From: Streptomyces niveus
GTDB lineage: Bacteria > Actinomycetota > Actinomycetes > Streptomycetales > Streptomycetaceae
Reading direction: 5' to 3'
Length of the DNA: 64,000 nucleotides
NCBI RefSeq assembly: GCF_002009175.1
Contig: NZ_CP018047.1
Span: 7,803,001-7,867,000 of the forward strand
Positions 1-7,841 of the stretch are shown one piece after another. The position numbers and the translations under genes were made by a program. How positions within the stretch are numbered: position 1 is the stretch's first letter; the number at the start of each line of letters is the position of its first letter. A model generated the notes under the pieces. The model worked only from the letters and a program-made list of their open reading frames with translations, was not told where the DNA came from and made no database searches.

Positions 1-593
1 GCTGGCACCAGGCCCTGGCGGATGTCGAGGCCCGGGGCGGCACCCCGTACGCGATACCGGCCGGCGCCTCGGACCATCCGCTCGGTGGACTCGGCTTCGC
101 CAACTGGGCCCGAGAGGTGGCGCGTCAGGAGCAGGAGCTGGGCGTCTTCTTCGACACGATCGTGGTGTGCAGCGTCACCGGCAGCACGCACGCGGGCATG
201 ATCGCGGGCTTCGCCGGACAGGACCGCCCCCGCAGGGTCCTGGGTATCGACGCCTCCGCCAAGATCGGTGAGACGCGCGCACAGGTCGGGAAGATCGCCC
301 GCGCCACCGCCGAACTCATCGGGCTGGGACGGGACTTGAGCGAGGACGAGATCACGGTCCTGGAGGGGTGGGCCGGGGATCTGTACGGCGTCCCGGTGGA
401 GTCCACGCTCGACGCCATCCGGCTCACGGGCCGGCTGGAGGGCATGATCATCGACCCGGTCTACGAAGGGAAGTCGATGGCCGGGCTGATCGATCTCGTA
501 CGCGGCGGGGACATCCCCGCGACCTCGAACGTGCTGTACGCGCACCTCGGCGGCCAGCCCGCACTCAACGCCTACAGCGGTGTCTTCCGCTGA
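1..593 (+). CDS. acdS: 1-aminocyclopropane-1-carboxylate deaminase, C-terminal part
   Basis: This is the 3' end of a gene that starts before the window; the frame opens at base 3 with no start. The protein would be a PLP-dependent fold-type II enzyme that converts ACC, the plant ethylene precursor, to 2-oxobutyrate and ammonia. The family stretches [35 protein letters not shown] and VLYAHLGG are all visible. The Leu in AHLGG is the residue usual in true ACC deaminases, where D-cysteine desulfhydrases have Thr or Ser. About 197 of roughly 340 residues are present; the PLP lysine lies outside. Closely related D-cysteine desulfhydrase is the alternative. Confidence 0.9.
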   Translation, partial: WHQALADVEARGGTPYAIPAGASDHPLGGLGFANWAREVARQEQELGVFFDTIVVCSVTGSTHAGMIAGFAGQDRPRRVLGIDASAKIGETRAQVGKIARATAELIGLGRDLSEDEITVLEGWAGDLYGVPVESTLDAIRLTGRLEGMIIDPVYEGKSMAGLIDLVRGGDIPATSNVLYAHLGGQPALNAYSGVFR

Positions 594-850
594 GCGCCGC
601 GCGTGCGCAGGTCAGCTGAACGGTGGATGTACCGGGCGTGAACTCCCGTTGCCACAGGCGCAGTTCGGTCCTCTCGCGCCATACGCGCACGGGGCCCGGG
701 AGTGCTCGGCGGCCATCACTGGACGTCGCGAAGTGATCGGCAATGGTCACACTCGGCTCATCTATGGCCAAGGGATATTCAAGGAGCAGCCAAGACTTCG
801 CATGTATGAAAGTTCTTTAATGTTACGAGAGTTAACGTCCGTGCGTGAAA

Positions 851-1594
851 ATGACCACGCATGCTCAGATGCCGGTGGCGACCAGCCGCCGCGCACTGCT
901 CCGCGCCTCCGTCGCCACCGCGGCGGTCGCCACAGCGGCCGGAAGCGGACTCATCGCCGGCGCCACGCCGGCGGGTGCCGCCACCCGGAAGCCCACGACA
1001 CGTCCCAGGCCCAGCACCCCCGCCGCCGCGCTGGCCGAACTCTCCGCCGGTAACCGCCGGTGGCGCACCCTCAACCAGCAGCACCCGCACGAGTCCCAGA
1101 GCGTGCGGCAGTCGCTCGTATCCGGTCAGACGCCCTTCGCCGTGATACTCGGCTGCATCGACTCCCGCGTTCCGCCGGAGCTGGTCTTCGACCAGGGGCT
1201 CGGCGACCTCATGACCGTCCGCTCCGCCGGTGAGGTCCTGGACGACGCCGTGCTCGGCAGCACCACCTACGGTGTCCTGGAACTCGGCGTCCCGCTGATC
1301 GTGGTCCTCGGACACCAGTCGTGCGGCGCCGTGGCTGCCGCTGTCCACGCGGACGAGACGGGCGCGCACCTGCCCGCCTCCCTCCAGTACATAGCCGACC
1401 AGATCAAGCCCGCGATCGACCACTCGCAGCAGGGTGACGCGCGGGTCGACGCCACGGTCAGCGCCCAGGTCAACCTGGTCCGTTCGCGTCTGGCGGCCGA
1501 GCCCGACCTCGCCGCCAAGGTGGCCGCGGGTGAGCTGCAGATCGTCGGCGCGCGCTACGAACTGAACACCCAGCTGGTCCACCGCATCAGCTGA
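851..1594 (+). CDS. secreted beta-class carbonic anhydrase
   Basis: A zinc enzyme for reversible CO2 hydration, predicted to be exported folded by the Tat system. The N-terminus has a twin-arginine motif (SRRALLRAS) followed by an Ala-rich hydrophobic stretch. The zinc ligands of the beta class are visible: Cys102 and Asp104 in CIDSR, then His155 and Cys158 in GHQSCGA. The length of 247 residues fits a beta-CA plus signal peptide. The ATG is chosen; an in-frame GTG at 845 is an alternative, and neither has a clear ribosome-binding site. The 594-850 gap is A/T-richer near 795-835 and probably holds the promoter. A perfect hairpin follows the gene. Confidence 0.9.
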   Translation: MTTHAQMPVATSRRALLRASVATAAVATAAGSGLIAGATPAGAATRKPTTRPRPSTPAAALAELSAGNRRWRTLNQQHPHESQSVRQSLVSGQTPFAVILGCIDSRVPPELVFDQGLGDLMTVRSAGEVLDDAVLGSTTYGVLELGVPLIVVLGHQSCGAVAAAVHADETGAHLPASLQYIADQIKPAIDHSQQGDARVDATVSAQVNLVRSRLAAEPDLAAKVAAGELQIVGARYELNTQLVHRIS

Positions 1595-1616
1595 CCCGGC
1601 CGGAACCCAACGGTTC

Positions 1617-1973
1617 TCACGGGGCATCCAGGGATCGCGGACGAGTACCACTCGTCCGCGATCCTTTGCGTTCACGGCCCCCGGCGCGGGCCGCGGCACC
1701 GGCCGACGCCGCGTGCAGGGACCGCAGGGCGAGCAGCAGAACGCCGATGTCGTCGAGGTAGACGGGGTCGGGCAGCAGGTCCACGGGGCTCACCGCATAG
1801 ATGAGGGCGCCCCAGTACGCGGCGCGGTTGCTCAACGGCACCCCGGCCTCGCGCAGCAGCGCACGGGTCCGGAAGACCTTGACGAACAGAACGATCGTCG
1901 TGGCGAGCATCGCGACCACCGCGACGGCGGCGACGACCAGGGCGACCGTGAGGTTGACGTCCATCGTTTCCAT
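1617..1973 (-). CDS. DUF1232 (YkvA-like) small membrane protein
   Basis: A protein of 118 residues of unknown function. One strong N-terminal membrane helix (about residues 6-32, rich in Val/Ala/Leu) is followed by the DUF1232 signature: YWGALIYAVSPVDLLPDPV, then a conserved Asp pair and a Leu-rich helix. The C-terminal 25 residues are Arg/Ser-rich and are encoded by the terminator hairpin of the convergent carbonic anhydrase gene, so they look dispensable. The start is uncertain: GGAGG at 1976-1980 lies only 2 bases before the ATG at 1973 and 11 bases before an in-frame ATG at 1964. The function cannot be read from the sequence. Confidence 0.75.
   Translation of the reverse strand: METMDVNLTVALVVAAVAVVAMLATTIVLFVKVFRTRALLREAGVPLSNRAAYWGALIYAVSPVDLLPDPVYLDDIGVLLLALRSLHAASAGAAARAGGRERKGSRTSGTRPRSLDAP
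1632..1667 (+). terminator. intrinsic terminator after the carbonic anhydrase gene
   Basis: A perfect 14-bp stem (GGATCGCGGACGAG at 1632-1645 and its complement at 1651-1664) with a 5-base loop is followed by TTT. It sits 38 bases after the carbonic anhydrase stop and lies inside the 3' coding end of the opposing DUF1232 gene. Confidence 0.8.
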
Positions 1974-2092
1974 GGCCTCCTGCGGCGCGGGCCTTGCCTG
2001 TCCCGGAGCGTGTTCCCGTAACGGGACGTTCCAGCGTACGAATTGAGCGGGTTCACCGTACTGCCTCCTTTCCGTGAGGGGCCTCCGAACCT

Positions 2093-2124
2093 CTATACAC
2101 TCTGCGTATACAGCGCGTGTATAG
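2093..2124. promoter_or_regulatory. inverted repeat with central GTATAC, possible operator/promoter
   Basis: CTATACAC at 2093-2100 and GTGTATAG at 2117-2124 form a perfect 8-bp inverted repeat. GTATAC lies exactly at its centre (2106-2111), so three TATAC-type elements share one axis. TATAGT at 2121 could also serve as a rightward -10. The layout resembles sites bound by dimeric GntR- or TetR-type repressors, but no such regulator is adjacent. The rest of the 1974-2437 gap shows no convincing gene apart from a 31-codon frame starting at 2133. Confidence 0.45.
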
Positions 2125-2132
2125 TGACTGGC

Positions 2133-2228
2133 ATGTCATGGGAACCCGCCTGGCCCGGCATGTTCCGCCCTGCCCGGCTCCGCCCGGCCGATCCCGCGCC
2201 CGCTCGCGGTGTCGGACACCGGATGTAA
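2133..2228 (+). other. possible 31-codon ORF downstream of the 2093-2124 repeat
   Basis: An ATG begins 8 bases after the TATAGT element and would be read from a nearly leaderless transcript. The product would start MSWEPAWPGM and end at a TAA at 2228. It has no recognisable family and is Pro/Arg-rich, as random high-GC frames often are. It could be a short leader, the scar of a lost gene, or chance. Confidence 0.2.
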
Positions 2229-2437
2229 GAACCCGCCCTTCAGGGGGCCCTCCGCGCGACAGCGCGACCCACCTTCCGTACCACCCACCTTCCGTACGAC
2301 CCCGCTCGCACGCACCGCCGCGAGGCCCGGGGGCGGGCCCCGTCGTGCCCGTTCACCCGCGAGCCGGTGGTCGGTAGGCGCCGAGCGGCCGACGCCGAGC
2401 GCCGAACGCGCCGCGCGAGCACAGAGAGAGCACCGTC

Positions 2438-3244
2438 ATGCCCGCAATCGCCACACCCCGCTCCCCCATGCCCGAAAACGCCCCGATCGCACGTGTGCGC
2501 CGTACGGCCGCCGCCGCACTCGCCGTCGTCGCGGCCCTCGCCCTGACCCTCGCCGGCTGCGGCACGCAGACGCTTTCGCCCGCCTCGGTCAGGGCGGACG
2601 CGGGAGGTGACGGCGAGGGGCGTTACGGCTCCGTCGACTGCGCCGAGGCAAAGTGCATCGCCCTCACCTTCGACGCCGGGCCCGGCAAGGACACGCCCCG
2701 GCTGCTCGACATCCTCAAGGAGGAGAAGGTGCCGGCGACCTTCTTCCTGCTGGGCAGGAATCACGTACTGGCCCATCCCGGCACCGTCCGCCGTATCGCC
2801 GACGAGGGGCACGAGGTCGCCAACCACACCTGGAGCCACCGCGTACTGACCGATCTCGACCGGGACGGGATACGCGAGGAGCTCTCCCGCACGCAGAAGG
2901 CCATCGCGAAGATCACCGGCAGCGAGCCCACGCTGATGCGCCCGCCCCAGGGGCGCACCAACGGCGACGTCACGGACATCTCCCGCGAACTCGGGCTCTC
3001 GCAAGTGCTGTGGAGCGCCACGGCCAAGGACTACTCCACGACCGATTCCGACCTCATCGAGAACCGCATCGTCGACGACGCGTCCGCGGACGGGATCATC
3101 CTGCTCCACGACATCTACGACGGGACGGTCCCTGCCGTGCCCGCGATCATCGAGCGGCTGAAGAAGCGCGGCTACACGTTCGTCACCGTTCCGCAGCTGT
3201 TCGCGCCCGCGGTCCCGAAGCCCGGCGAGGTGTACCGGCCATGA
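2438..3244 (+). CDS. NodB-family polysaccharide deacetylase lipoprotein
   Basis: A membrane-anchored carbohydrate esterase of family 4, predicted to remove acetyl groups from cell-wall or extracellular N-acetylglucosamine polymers. Arg-rich start, hydrophobic stretch and lipobox LAGC occupy residues 1-35. The NodB domain (about 65-255) shows motif 1 as TFDAGPG, motif 2 as HTWSH (metal histidines), motif 3 as RPPQGRTN and motif 5 as LLHDI. Motif 1 normally reads TFDDGP; here the second Asp, a metal ligand, is Ala. This variant probably occurs in other actinobacterial members, so activity is plausible but unproven. The start has a GAGAG-type ribosome-binding site. Confidence 0.88.
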   Translation: MPAIATPRSPMPENAPIARVRRTAAAALAVVAALALTLAGCGTQTLSPASVRADAGGDGEGRYGSVDCAEAKCIALTFDAGPGKDTPRLLDILKEEKVPATFFLLGRNHVLAHPGTVRRIADEGHEVANHTWSHRVLTDLDRDGIREELSRTQKAIAKITGSEPTLMRPPQGRTNGDVTDISRELGLSQVLWSATAKDYSTTDSDLIENRIVDDASADGIILLHDIYDGTVPAVPAIIERLKKRGYTFVTVPQLFAPAVPKPGEVYRP

Positions 3245-3249
3245 GGGAG

Positions 3250-3300
3250 TGAACAAACAGGAGGGGTTGAACAAACACAGAGAGGTGAACAAACTGTTCA
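3250..3300 (+). repeat. three TGAACAAAC repeats with 18-bp period plus inverted TGTTCA
   Basis: Identical TGAACAAAC copies start at 3250, 3268 and 3286, exactly 18 bp apart, and are followed by TGTTCA (the inverse of TGAACA) at 3295-3300. They begin six bases after the deacetylase stop and end just before a TTGACA promoter. Phased direct repeats of this kind usually bind several regulator molecules side by side. Confidence 0.75.
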
Positions 3301-3310
3301 ACATGATCTG

Positions 3311-3348
3311 TTGACATCGGTATGTGTGTCGAACCATGCTTGCGTGTA
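3311..3348 (+). promoter_or_regulatory. promoter of a predicted leaderless gene
   Basis: A perfect -35 box TTGACA (3311-3316) is followed 18 bp later by a weak -10 CATGCT (3335-3340). The expected start of transcription is at or next to the ATG at 3348, which has no ribosome-binding site in front, so the mRNA is probably leaderless. Confidence 0.55.
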
Positions 3349-3803
3349 TGTCATCGACTTCCGATCAGCACCACCCCGACCCCTTCACCGCACCCCACCC
3401 GGAACAAGCCCGTGCGCACCGCGTGCACGCGTCCCTGTTCCGGATCGCAGAGCGGCACGCGGCCACGGAGAGTCGGCGCCGCCGGCAGACGCATCCGTCG
3501 GTCATCGCGCCCCACGAAGCCGTCAGGCTCGTGTCCTTCCTGCTCAGCGGGGCGGCGAAGCCGGAAGCGGGTGAGCCGGAGGTGGACCACGCCGACATCA
3601 CCGCCGCCCTCAGCCTCGTTCCGCGCGCCCGCGGGGACATGGACGAACTGGAGGCGGGACTCCTCCAGATGGCGCGCGGCCGGGGCATGACCTGGCAGGA
3701 GGTCGCCTTCGGCCTCGGTCTCGGCACCCCGCAGGCCGCCCGCCAGCGCTACGAACGGCTGGTCGGGCGCACGGCCGGCGACCAGGACGCGGACGTCGAA
3801 TAG
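3348..3803 (+). CDS. hypothetical protein with C-terminal helix-turn-helix-like segment
   Basis: A soluble 151-residue protein I cannot assign to a named family. The first 20 residues are His/Pro-rich and look disordered. Residues about 25-60 are basic (ESRRRRQTH). The C-terminal 45 residues (ARGRGMTWQEVAFGLGLGTPQAARQRYERL) read like a helix-turn-helix of the type used to scan DNA. An earlier in-frame ATG at 3324 exists, but 3348 fits the promoter spacing. The three phased repeats directly upstream make autoregulation an obvious guess, not a demonstrated fact. Confidence 0.75.
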   Translation: MSSTSDQHHPDPFTAPHPEQARAHRVHASLFRIAERHAATESRRRRQTHPSVIAPHEAVRLVSFLLSGAAKPEAGEPEVDHADITAALSLVPRARGDMDELEAGLLQMARGRGMTWQEVAFGLGLGTPQAARQRYERLVGRTAGDQDADVE

Positions 3804-3895
3804 ACAGGGGCGGCCGCCATGCGCGCCGTCACATGGAGGGGGCCGACGGCACGTCGTGCGCGGCGGGCGGGAGAGCCGGCAGGCAGAGTAGAGCC

Positions 3896-4942
3896 ATGGT
3901 GACGATCTCTACGGATGACGGGCAGCCGTCCCGCACACTCCTCGGCAGTTGGCCGACCCCGCTCGAACCGATGCCCCGGCTGGCCCGCGCGCTCGGCCTC
4001 GGCGCCGACGACCTGTGGGTCAAACGCGACGACCTCATCGGTCTCGGCGGCGGTGGCAACAAGGTGCGCAAGCTGGAATGGACCTGTGGGGCGGCGCTGG
4101 CCGACGGTGCCACCGTCCTGGTGACGACCGGGGCGCCGCAGAGCAATCACGCCCGGCTCACGGCGGCGGCGGGCGCCCGGCTGGGGCTGGACGTCGTTCT
4201 CGTACTGACCGGCGATCCCGGTTCGTCCGAGTCGGGCAATCTCACGCTCGACGGTCTGTTCGGTGCGCGGGTGGTGTGGGCCGGTGATGTCTCCAAGGAC
4301 GAACTCGCCGCCATCGCCCGGCATGTGGCGGGCACGCTGCGGGACCGGGGCGCCGTGCCCGCGCTGATCCCCTTCGGCGGCTCCAGCGTGCTCGGCGCCC
4401 GTGGCTATGTCGAATGCGGGCAGGAACTCCTCAGCCAGGCCGCCGACCTGGCGACCGTTGTGGTCGCCCTCGGCTCCGGGGGCACGATGGCCGGACTGGT
4501 CGCGGCGCTGGGACCCGAGCGGGTACTGGGCGTCGACGTCGGGGCCGTCGCCGATCCCGGCCGAGTCGTGTCACACCTGGTCTCCGGTCTCTCCGGGACG
4601 CACTGCCCGCCGGAATCCCTGCGGATGCGCCTCGACCAGGTCGGTTCCGGCTACGCCGCGCTCACCGAACCCGTCATGACCGCCCTCACGCTGGCGGCCC
4701 GCACCGAGGGCATGGTGCTCGATCCCATCTACACCGGCCGCGCGATGGCCGGACTCGCGGCCGCGGTCGAGGCCGGCGAGATCACACCGGGTCGGCGCAC
4801 GGTCTTCCTGCACTCGGGCGGTCTGCCCGGCCTCTTCGGTCACCGGTCGGCCCTCGACCGGGCAGCGGCCGAACTGGCCGTGGACGGCGACCCGTTGAGC
4901 ACCTGGGAGCCTTCGTCTGGGGGGACGGAACGACTGAAATGA
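3896..4942 (+). CDS. D-cysteine desulfhydrase / ACC deaminase-family PLP enzyme
   Basis: A 348-residue fold-type II PLP enzyme that probably cleaves D-cysteine to pyruvate, H2S and ammonia. The PLP lysine is in LIGLGGGGNKVRKLEW, the substrate Asn in GAPQSNHAR, and the phosphate-binding glycine loop is ALGSGGTMAGL. Near the C-terminus it has FLHSGG where the ACC deaminase at the left edge has YAHLGG. This Leu-to-Ser position separates the two activities, which is why I prefer desulfhydrase here. The ATG at 3896 is chosen because the family usually begins about 15 residues before TPLEP; an upstream in-frame ATG at 3833 would add 21 unusual residues. Confidence 0.85.
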   Translation: MVTISTDDGQPSRTLLGSWPTPLEPMPRLARALGLGADDLWVKRDDLIGLGGGGNKVRKLEWTCGAALADGATVLVTTGAPQSNHARLTAAAGARLGLDVVLVLTGDPGSSESGNLTLDGLFGARVVWAGDVSKDELAAIARHVAGTLRDRGAVPALIPFGGSSVLGARGYVECGQELLSQAADLATVVVALGSGGTMAGLVAALGPERVLGVDVGAVADPGRVVSHLVSGLSGTHCPPESLRMRLDQVGSGYAALTEPVMTALTLAARTEGMVLDPIYTGRAMAGLAAAVEAGEITPGRRTVFLHSGGLPGLFGHRSALDRAAAELAVDGDPLSTWEPSSGGTERLK

Positions 4943-4974
4943 CGGGGCGTCAGTACCGGTGAGCCGGCCGGGCG

Positions 4975-6870
4975 TCACGAGTCCGGCTCGGCGAGCGCGG
5001 CCCGCTGCCGGGCCGTGCGCACCGCCGCCGAGAGATTGCCGATGTCGTACGCCCCGTGGTGGCGCCGCCCGTTGATGAAGAAGGTCGGCGTCCCCGACAC
5101 CCCGCTCAGATCGGCGGAGTCCACGTCGTCGGCGACCCACGCCGCGCCCTTGTGGCGCCGCAGGTGCCGCTCGAAGCGCTCCGTGTCCAGACCGAGGTCG
5201 GCGGCGAAACGCAGCGCGTCCGCGAAGCGCAGTGTGCCCTCGTGCGCGAGCAGCAGATCGTGCATCTCCCAGAACGCGCCCTGGTCGTACGCGGCCTCCG
5301 ACGCCTCGGCGCCGAGCATCGCCCCGGGATGCACATCGGTCAGCGGCATGTGCCGCCAGACGTAGCGGACGTCTCCGAAATCGGCCAGCAGTTCCCGGAT
5401 GACCGGCTCGGCCTTCCCGCAGTACGGGCAGTCGAAGTCGCCGTACTCCACGACCGTCACCGGCGCCTCCAACGGGCCCCGGATCTTGTCGCGTTCGGAA
5501 TCGACGGGGACCGCGAGATCCACGATCGACTCGGCGGTGCCCAGCAGGGCCCGGTTACGGCGCCGTCTCGGCAGCAGCCCGATCACCGCGCTGACCGCCC
5601 AGGTCACCGCGAACGCGCAGAGCAGCGCCGTGAGCGTGCCGATCTTCGCCTCCTCCAGATGATCCCCGTCGAAGGCGAGGGTGGCGATCAGCAGCGACAC
5701 GGTGAACCCGGCACCCGCGATCGTCCCGCCGGCCGTCACCGCGCCCCAGCCGACCGGGGGACGCAGCCGGTCGTGGCTGAGGCGGGAGGTCAGCCACGAG
5801 GCGGTGAGCACCGCGATCGGCTTGCCCACGACGAAGGCGCACACGATGCCCAGCGTGACGGGCGAGGTGAAGGCCTGCGAAAGCTCGTCCGGGGTGATCC
5901 TGATCCCGGCGTTGGCCAGCGCGAACACCGGCACGATCACATAGCTGGACCACGGGTGGTACATCCGCAGCAGCCGGTCGTTGGGCGAGATGGCCGACGC
6001 CAGCCCGAGCCGCGCGGAGCGTTCCAGCTCCGGCGTCGGCTGTTCCCTGAACCGGCGGAACAGACCGGTGGCGCGTTCCAGATCACCGCGGGCGGCGGGG
6101 TACGCGGAGGTGAGCAGGCCCATCACCAGCCCGATGACAACGGGGTCGACACCGGACTCCAGCAGCGCCACCCATGCGGCGATGGCCAACGGCGCGTACC
6201 AGGCGCCCCGGCGTACCCCCTCGTAGCGCAGCACCATGATCACGCCGAGGATGCCGAGGGACACCAGCAGGGCGATGGGCGCGACGCTCTCGCTGTAGGC
6301 GAAGGTGATGACGGCGAGGGCCACGAAGTCGTCGACGACGGTCACGGCCAGGATGAACGTCCGCAGACCGGTGGGCAGGCGCCTGCCCAGCAGCGCGAGC
6401 ATGCCGAGGGCGAAGGCGGTGTCCGTGGACATCGCGGCGCCCCAGCCGTAGGCGGTGCCGTTCCCGGCGTTGACCAGAAGATAGATCGCGACGGGTACGA
6501 GCATGCCGCTGACCCCGACGAGGACGGGCAGCGCGATACGCCGTCCGTCGCGCAGCTCGCCCATGTCCCGCTCGCGGCGCGCCTCCAGACCGACGACGAA
6601 GAAGAACACCGCCATCAGGCCGCTGTTGACCCACTCCCGCAGTCCGAGGGACAGGCTCCGCGATCCGAACGACAGCGCCACACGCGTCCGCCAGAAGCGC
6701 TCGTACGACGCGAGGTCGGCGTTCGCCCAGGCGAGCGCGGCGAGTACGGCGACCAGCAGGACGGCCGCACTGCCCGTCTCGGTACGCAGGAACTCCCGCC
6801 ACGGCGTGCGCGTCGGCCCACCGCACCGCGTCTGTCCGGTGTAGTCGGCGCCGGGGGAGGAATCGGTCAT
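4975..6870 (-). CDS. nhaA: NhaA Na+/H+ antiporter fused to a DsbA-like thioredoxin domain
   Basis: A 631-residue two-domain protein. Residues about 20-430 form the NhaA antiporter, with a dozen hydrophobic helices and the ion-binding Asp pair at 180-181 in TVVDDFVAL. Residues about 450-625 form a DsbA/DSBA-thioredoxin domain with active-site CPYC (Cys481 and Cys484) and the cis-Pro loop SGTPTFF. NhaA moves sodium out in exchange for protons; the fused domain would sit on one face of the membrane, its side not readable here. Such fusions are found in other actinobacteria. GGAG nine bases upstream favours the ATG at 6870 over a GTG at 6885. Confidence 0.92.
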   Translation of the reverse strand: MTDSSPGADYTGQTRCGGPTRTPWREFLRTETGSAAVLLVAVLAALAWANADLASYERFWRTRVALSFGSRSLSLGLREWVNSGLMAVFFFVVGLEARRERDMGELRDGRRIALPVLVGVSGMLVPVAIYLLVNAGNGTAYGWGAAMSTDTAFALGMLALLGRRLPTGLRTFILAVTVVDDFVALAVITFAYSESVAPIALLVSLGILGVIMVLRYEGVRRGAWYAPLAIAAWVALLESGVDPVVIGLVMGLLTSAYPAARGDLERATGLFRRFREQPTPELERSARLGLASAISPNDRLLRMYHPWSSYVIVPVFALANAGIRITPDELSQAFTSPVTLGIVCAFVVGKPIAVLTASWLTSRLSHDRLRPPVGWGAVTAGGTIAGAGFTVSLLIATLAFDGDHLEEAKIGTLTALLCAFAVTWAVSAVIGLLPRRRRNRALLGTAESIVDLAVPVDSERDKIRGPLEAPVTVVEYGDFDCPYCGKAEPVIRELLADFGDVRYVWRHMPLTDVHPGAMLGAEASEAAYDQGAFWEMHDLLLAHEGTLRFADALRFAADLGLDTERFERHLRRHKGAAWVADDVDSADLSGVSGTPTFFINGRRHHGAYDIGNLSAAVRTARQRAALAEPDS

Positions 6871-6960
6871 TACCGGATTCTCCACTCGCCGGGCTGGCGG
6901 AGACGGCAGTGAAGTGTGTGTCGGCGGTGGCTCTTCCCGTACGGCGCCGCGCGAGCGGGC

Positions 6961-7692
6961 TCACGCGGCGTCGTGGAAGACGAGCCCGAGTGTGTGGCGG
7001 CGACCGGTGCGCACCGTGCTGACCCCGTGCCGCATGGGCGCGTTCGACCAGCCCCGCGCGGAGCGGACCGGCCGGTCGCGGGTGGTGAAGACCAGCCCGT
7101 GGCCTTGCGGAATGGTGGCCGACGAGCCCCGTGACTGGGCGCGCGGACGCTGCTCGGTCATGATGAACTCCCCACCGCCGAAGTCCTTTCCGGGTACGTC
7201 CAGACCGACGACGACCTGGAGGGGGAAGGCCATGTCGCCGAACACGTCCCGGTGCAGGGCGTTCCAGTCGCCGGGGCCGTAACGCAGCAGGATCTGCGCG
7301 GACTTGGGCTGCCCCGCCTCATGACACATCGTCAGCCACTCGTCCAGCGTGTCGGGCCAGAGCGCCGCCTTGCCCAGCTTCCCGGCCCAGTCGCGGGCGA
7401 CGGGCAGCAGCCGGGGATAGAGCGCGGCCCGCAACTCCCGTACGAGACCAGGAAGTTCATGGGTGAAGTAGCGGTACTGCCCGGACCCGAACCGGTGGCG
7501 CGCCATGTCCACGGTCGTCCGGAACCGCTCCCCGTCGTCGTACAGCGCGCTGACCGCGCGGCACTCGGCGGGGGAGAGGAGCGGCTGCCCGGTGAGGGCG
7601 TTGCCGTACGCGTCGAGGTCGCCGGTGATCGCGTCCCAGTCCTGCGCGGCGACGCGATCACCGGTCCTGTCCGCCGTGTCGATGGTCCGCAT
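6961..7692 (-). CDS. 2OG-Fe(II) oxygenase
   Basis: A 243-residue non-haem iron dioxygenase, using 2-oxoglutarate and O2 to hydroxylate or demethylate an unknown substrate. The iron-binding HxD is visible in LHRDVFGDMAFPLQ, and the distal His plus the 2OG-binding Arg in MRHGVSTVRTGRRHTLGLVFHD. The FGGGEF stretch between them is typical of the prolyl-hydroxylase-like superfamily. It stands alone, 149 bp downstream of the alpha/beta hydrolase gene on the same strand, so its substrate cannot be guessed from neighbours. Confidence 0.85.
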   Translation of the reverse strand: MRTIDTADRTGDRVAAQDWDAITGDLDAYGNALTGQPLLSPAECRAVSALYDDGERFRTTVDMARHRFGSGQYRYFTHELPGLVRELRAALYPRLLPVARDWAGKLGKAALWPDTLDEWLTMCHEAGQPKSAQILLRYGPGDWNALHRDVFGDMAFPLQVVVGLDVPGKDFGGGEFIMTEQRPRAQSRGSSATIPQGHGLVFTTRDRPVRSARGWSNAPMRHGVSTVRTGRRHTLGLVFHDAA

Positions 7693-7841
7693 TATCTCTC
7701 CGCCTCTCCGGTCGCTCTCGGTGCACTGTCGAGAGTGCCGCCCGGAGACCTCTACCGCTGGCGGGATTCGGACATCGCGCTGGTCCGGCGCGAGGTCCGA
7801 ATCCTCAGCCCCGAAGCGGCCGATCGGTTGCCCGGCGGGGG

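Noticed and set aside
2209..2610. A 133-codon plus-strand frame overlapping the NodB gene start
   Set aside because: It is Arg/Pro-rich, has no domain, and overlaps the well-supported lipoprotein signal of the deacetylase in another frame.
5056..6912. A very long open frame on the plus strand opposite the NhaA gene
   Set aside because: It is an Arg/Gly/Gln-rich frame mirroring the antiporter's GC-rich codons. The minus strand has clear NhaA and DsbA motifs, and the plus frame has none.
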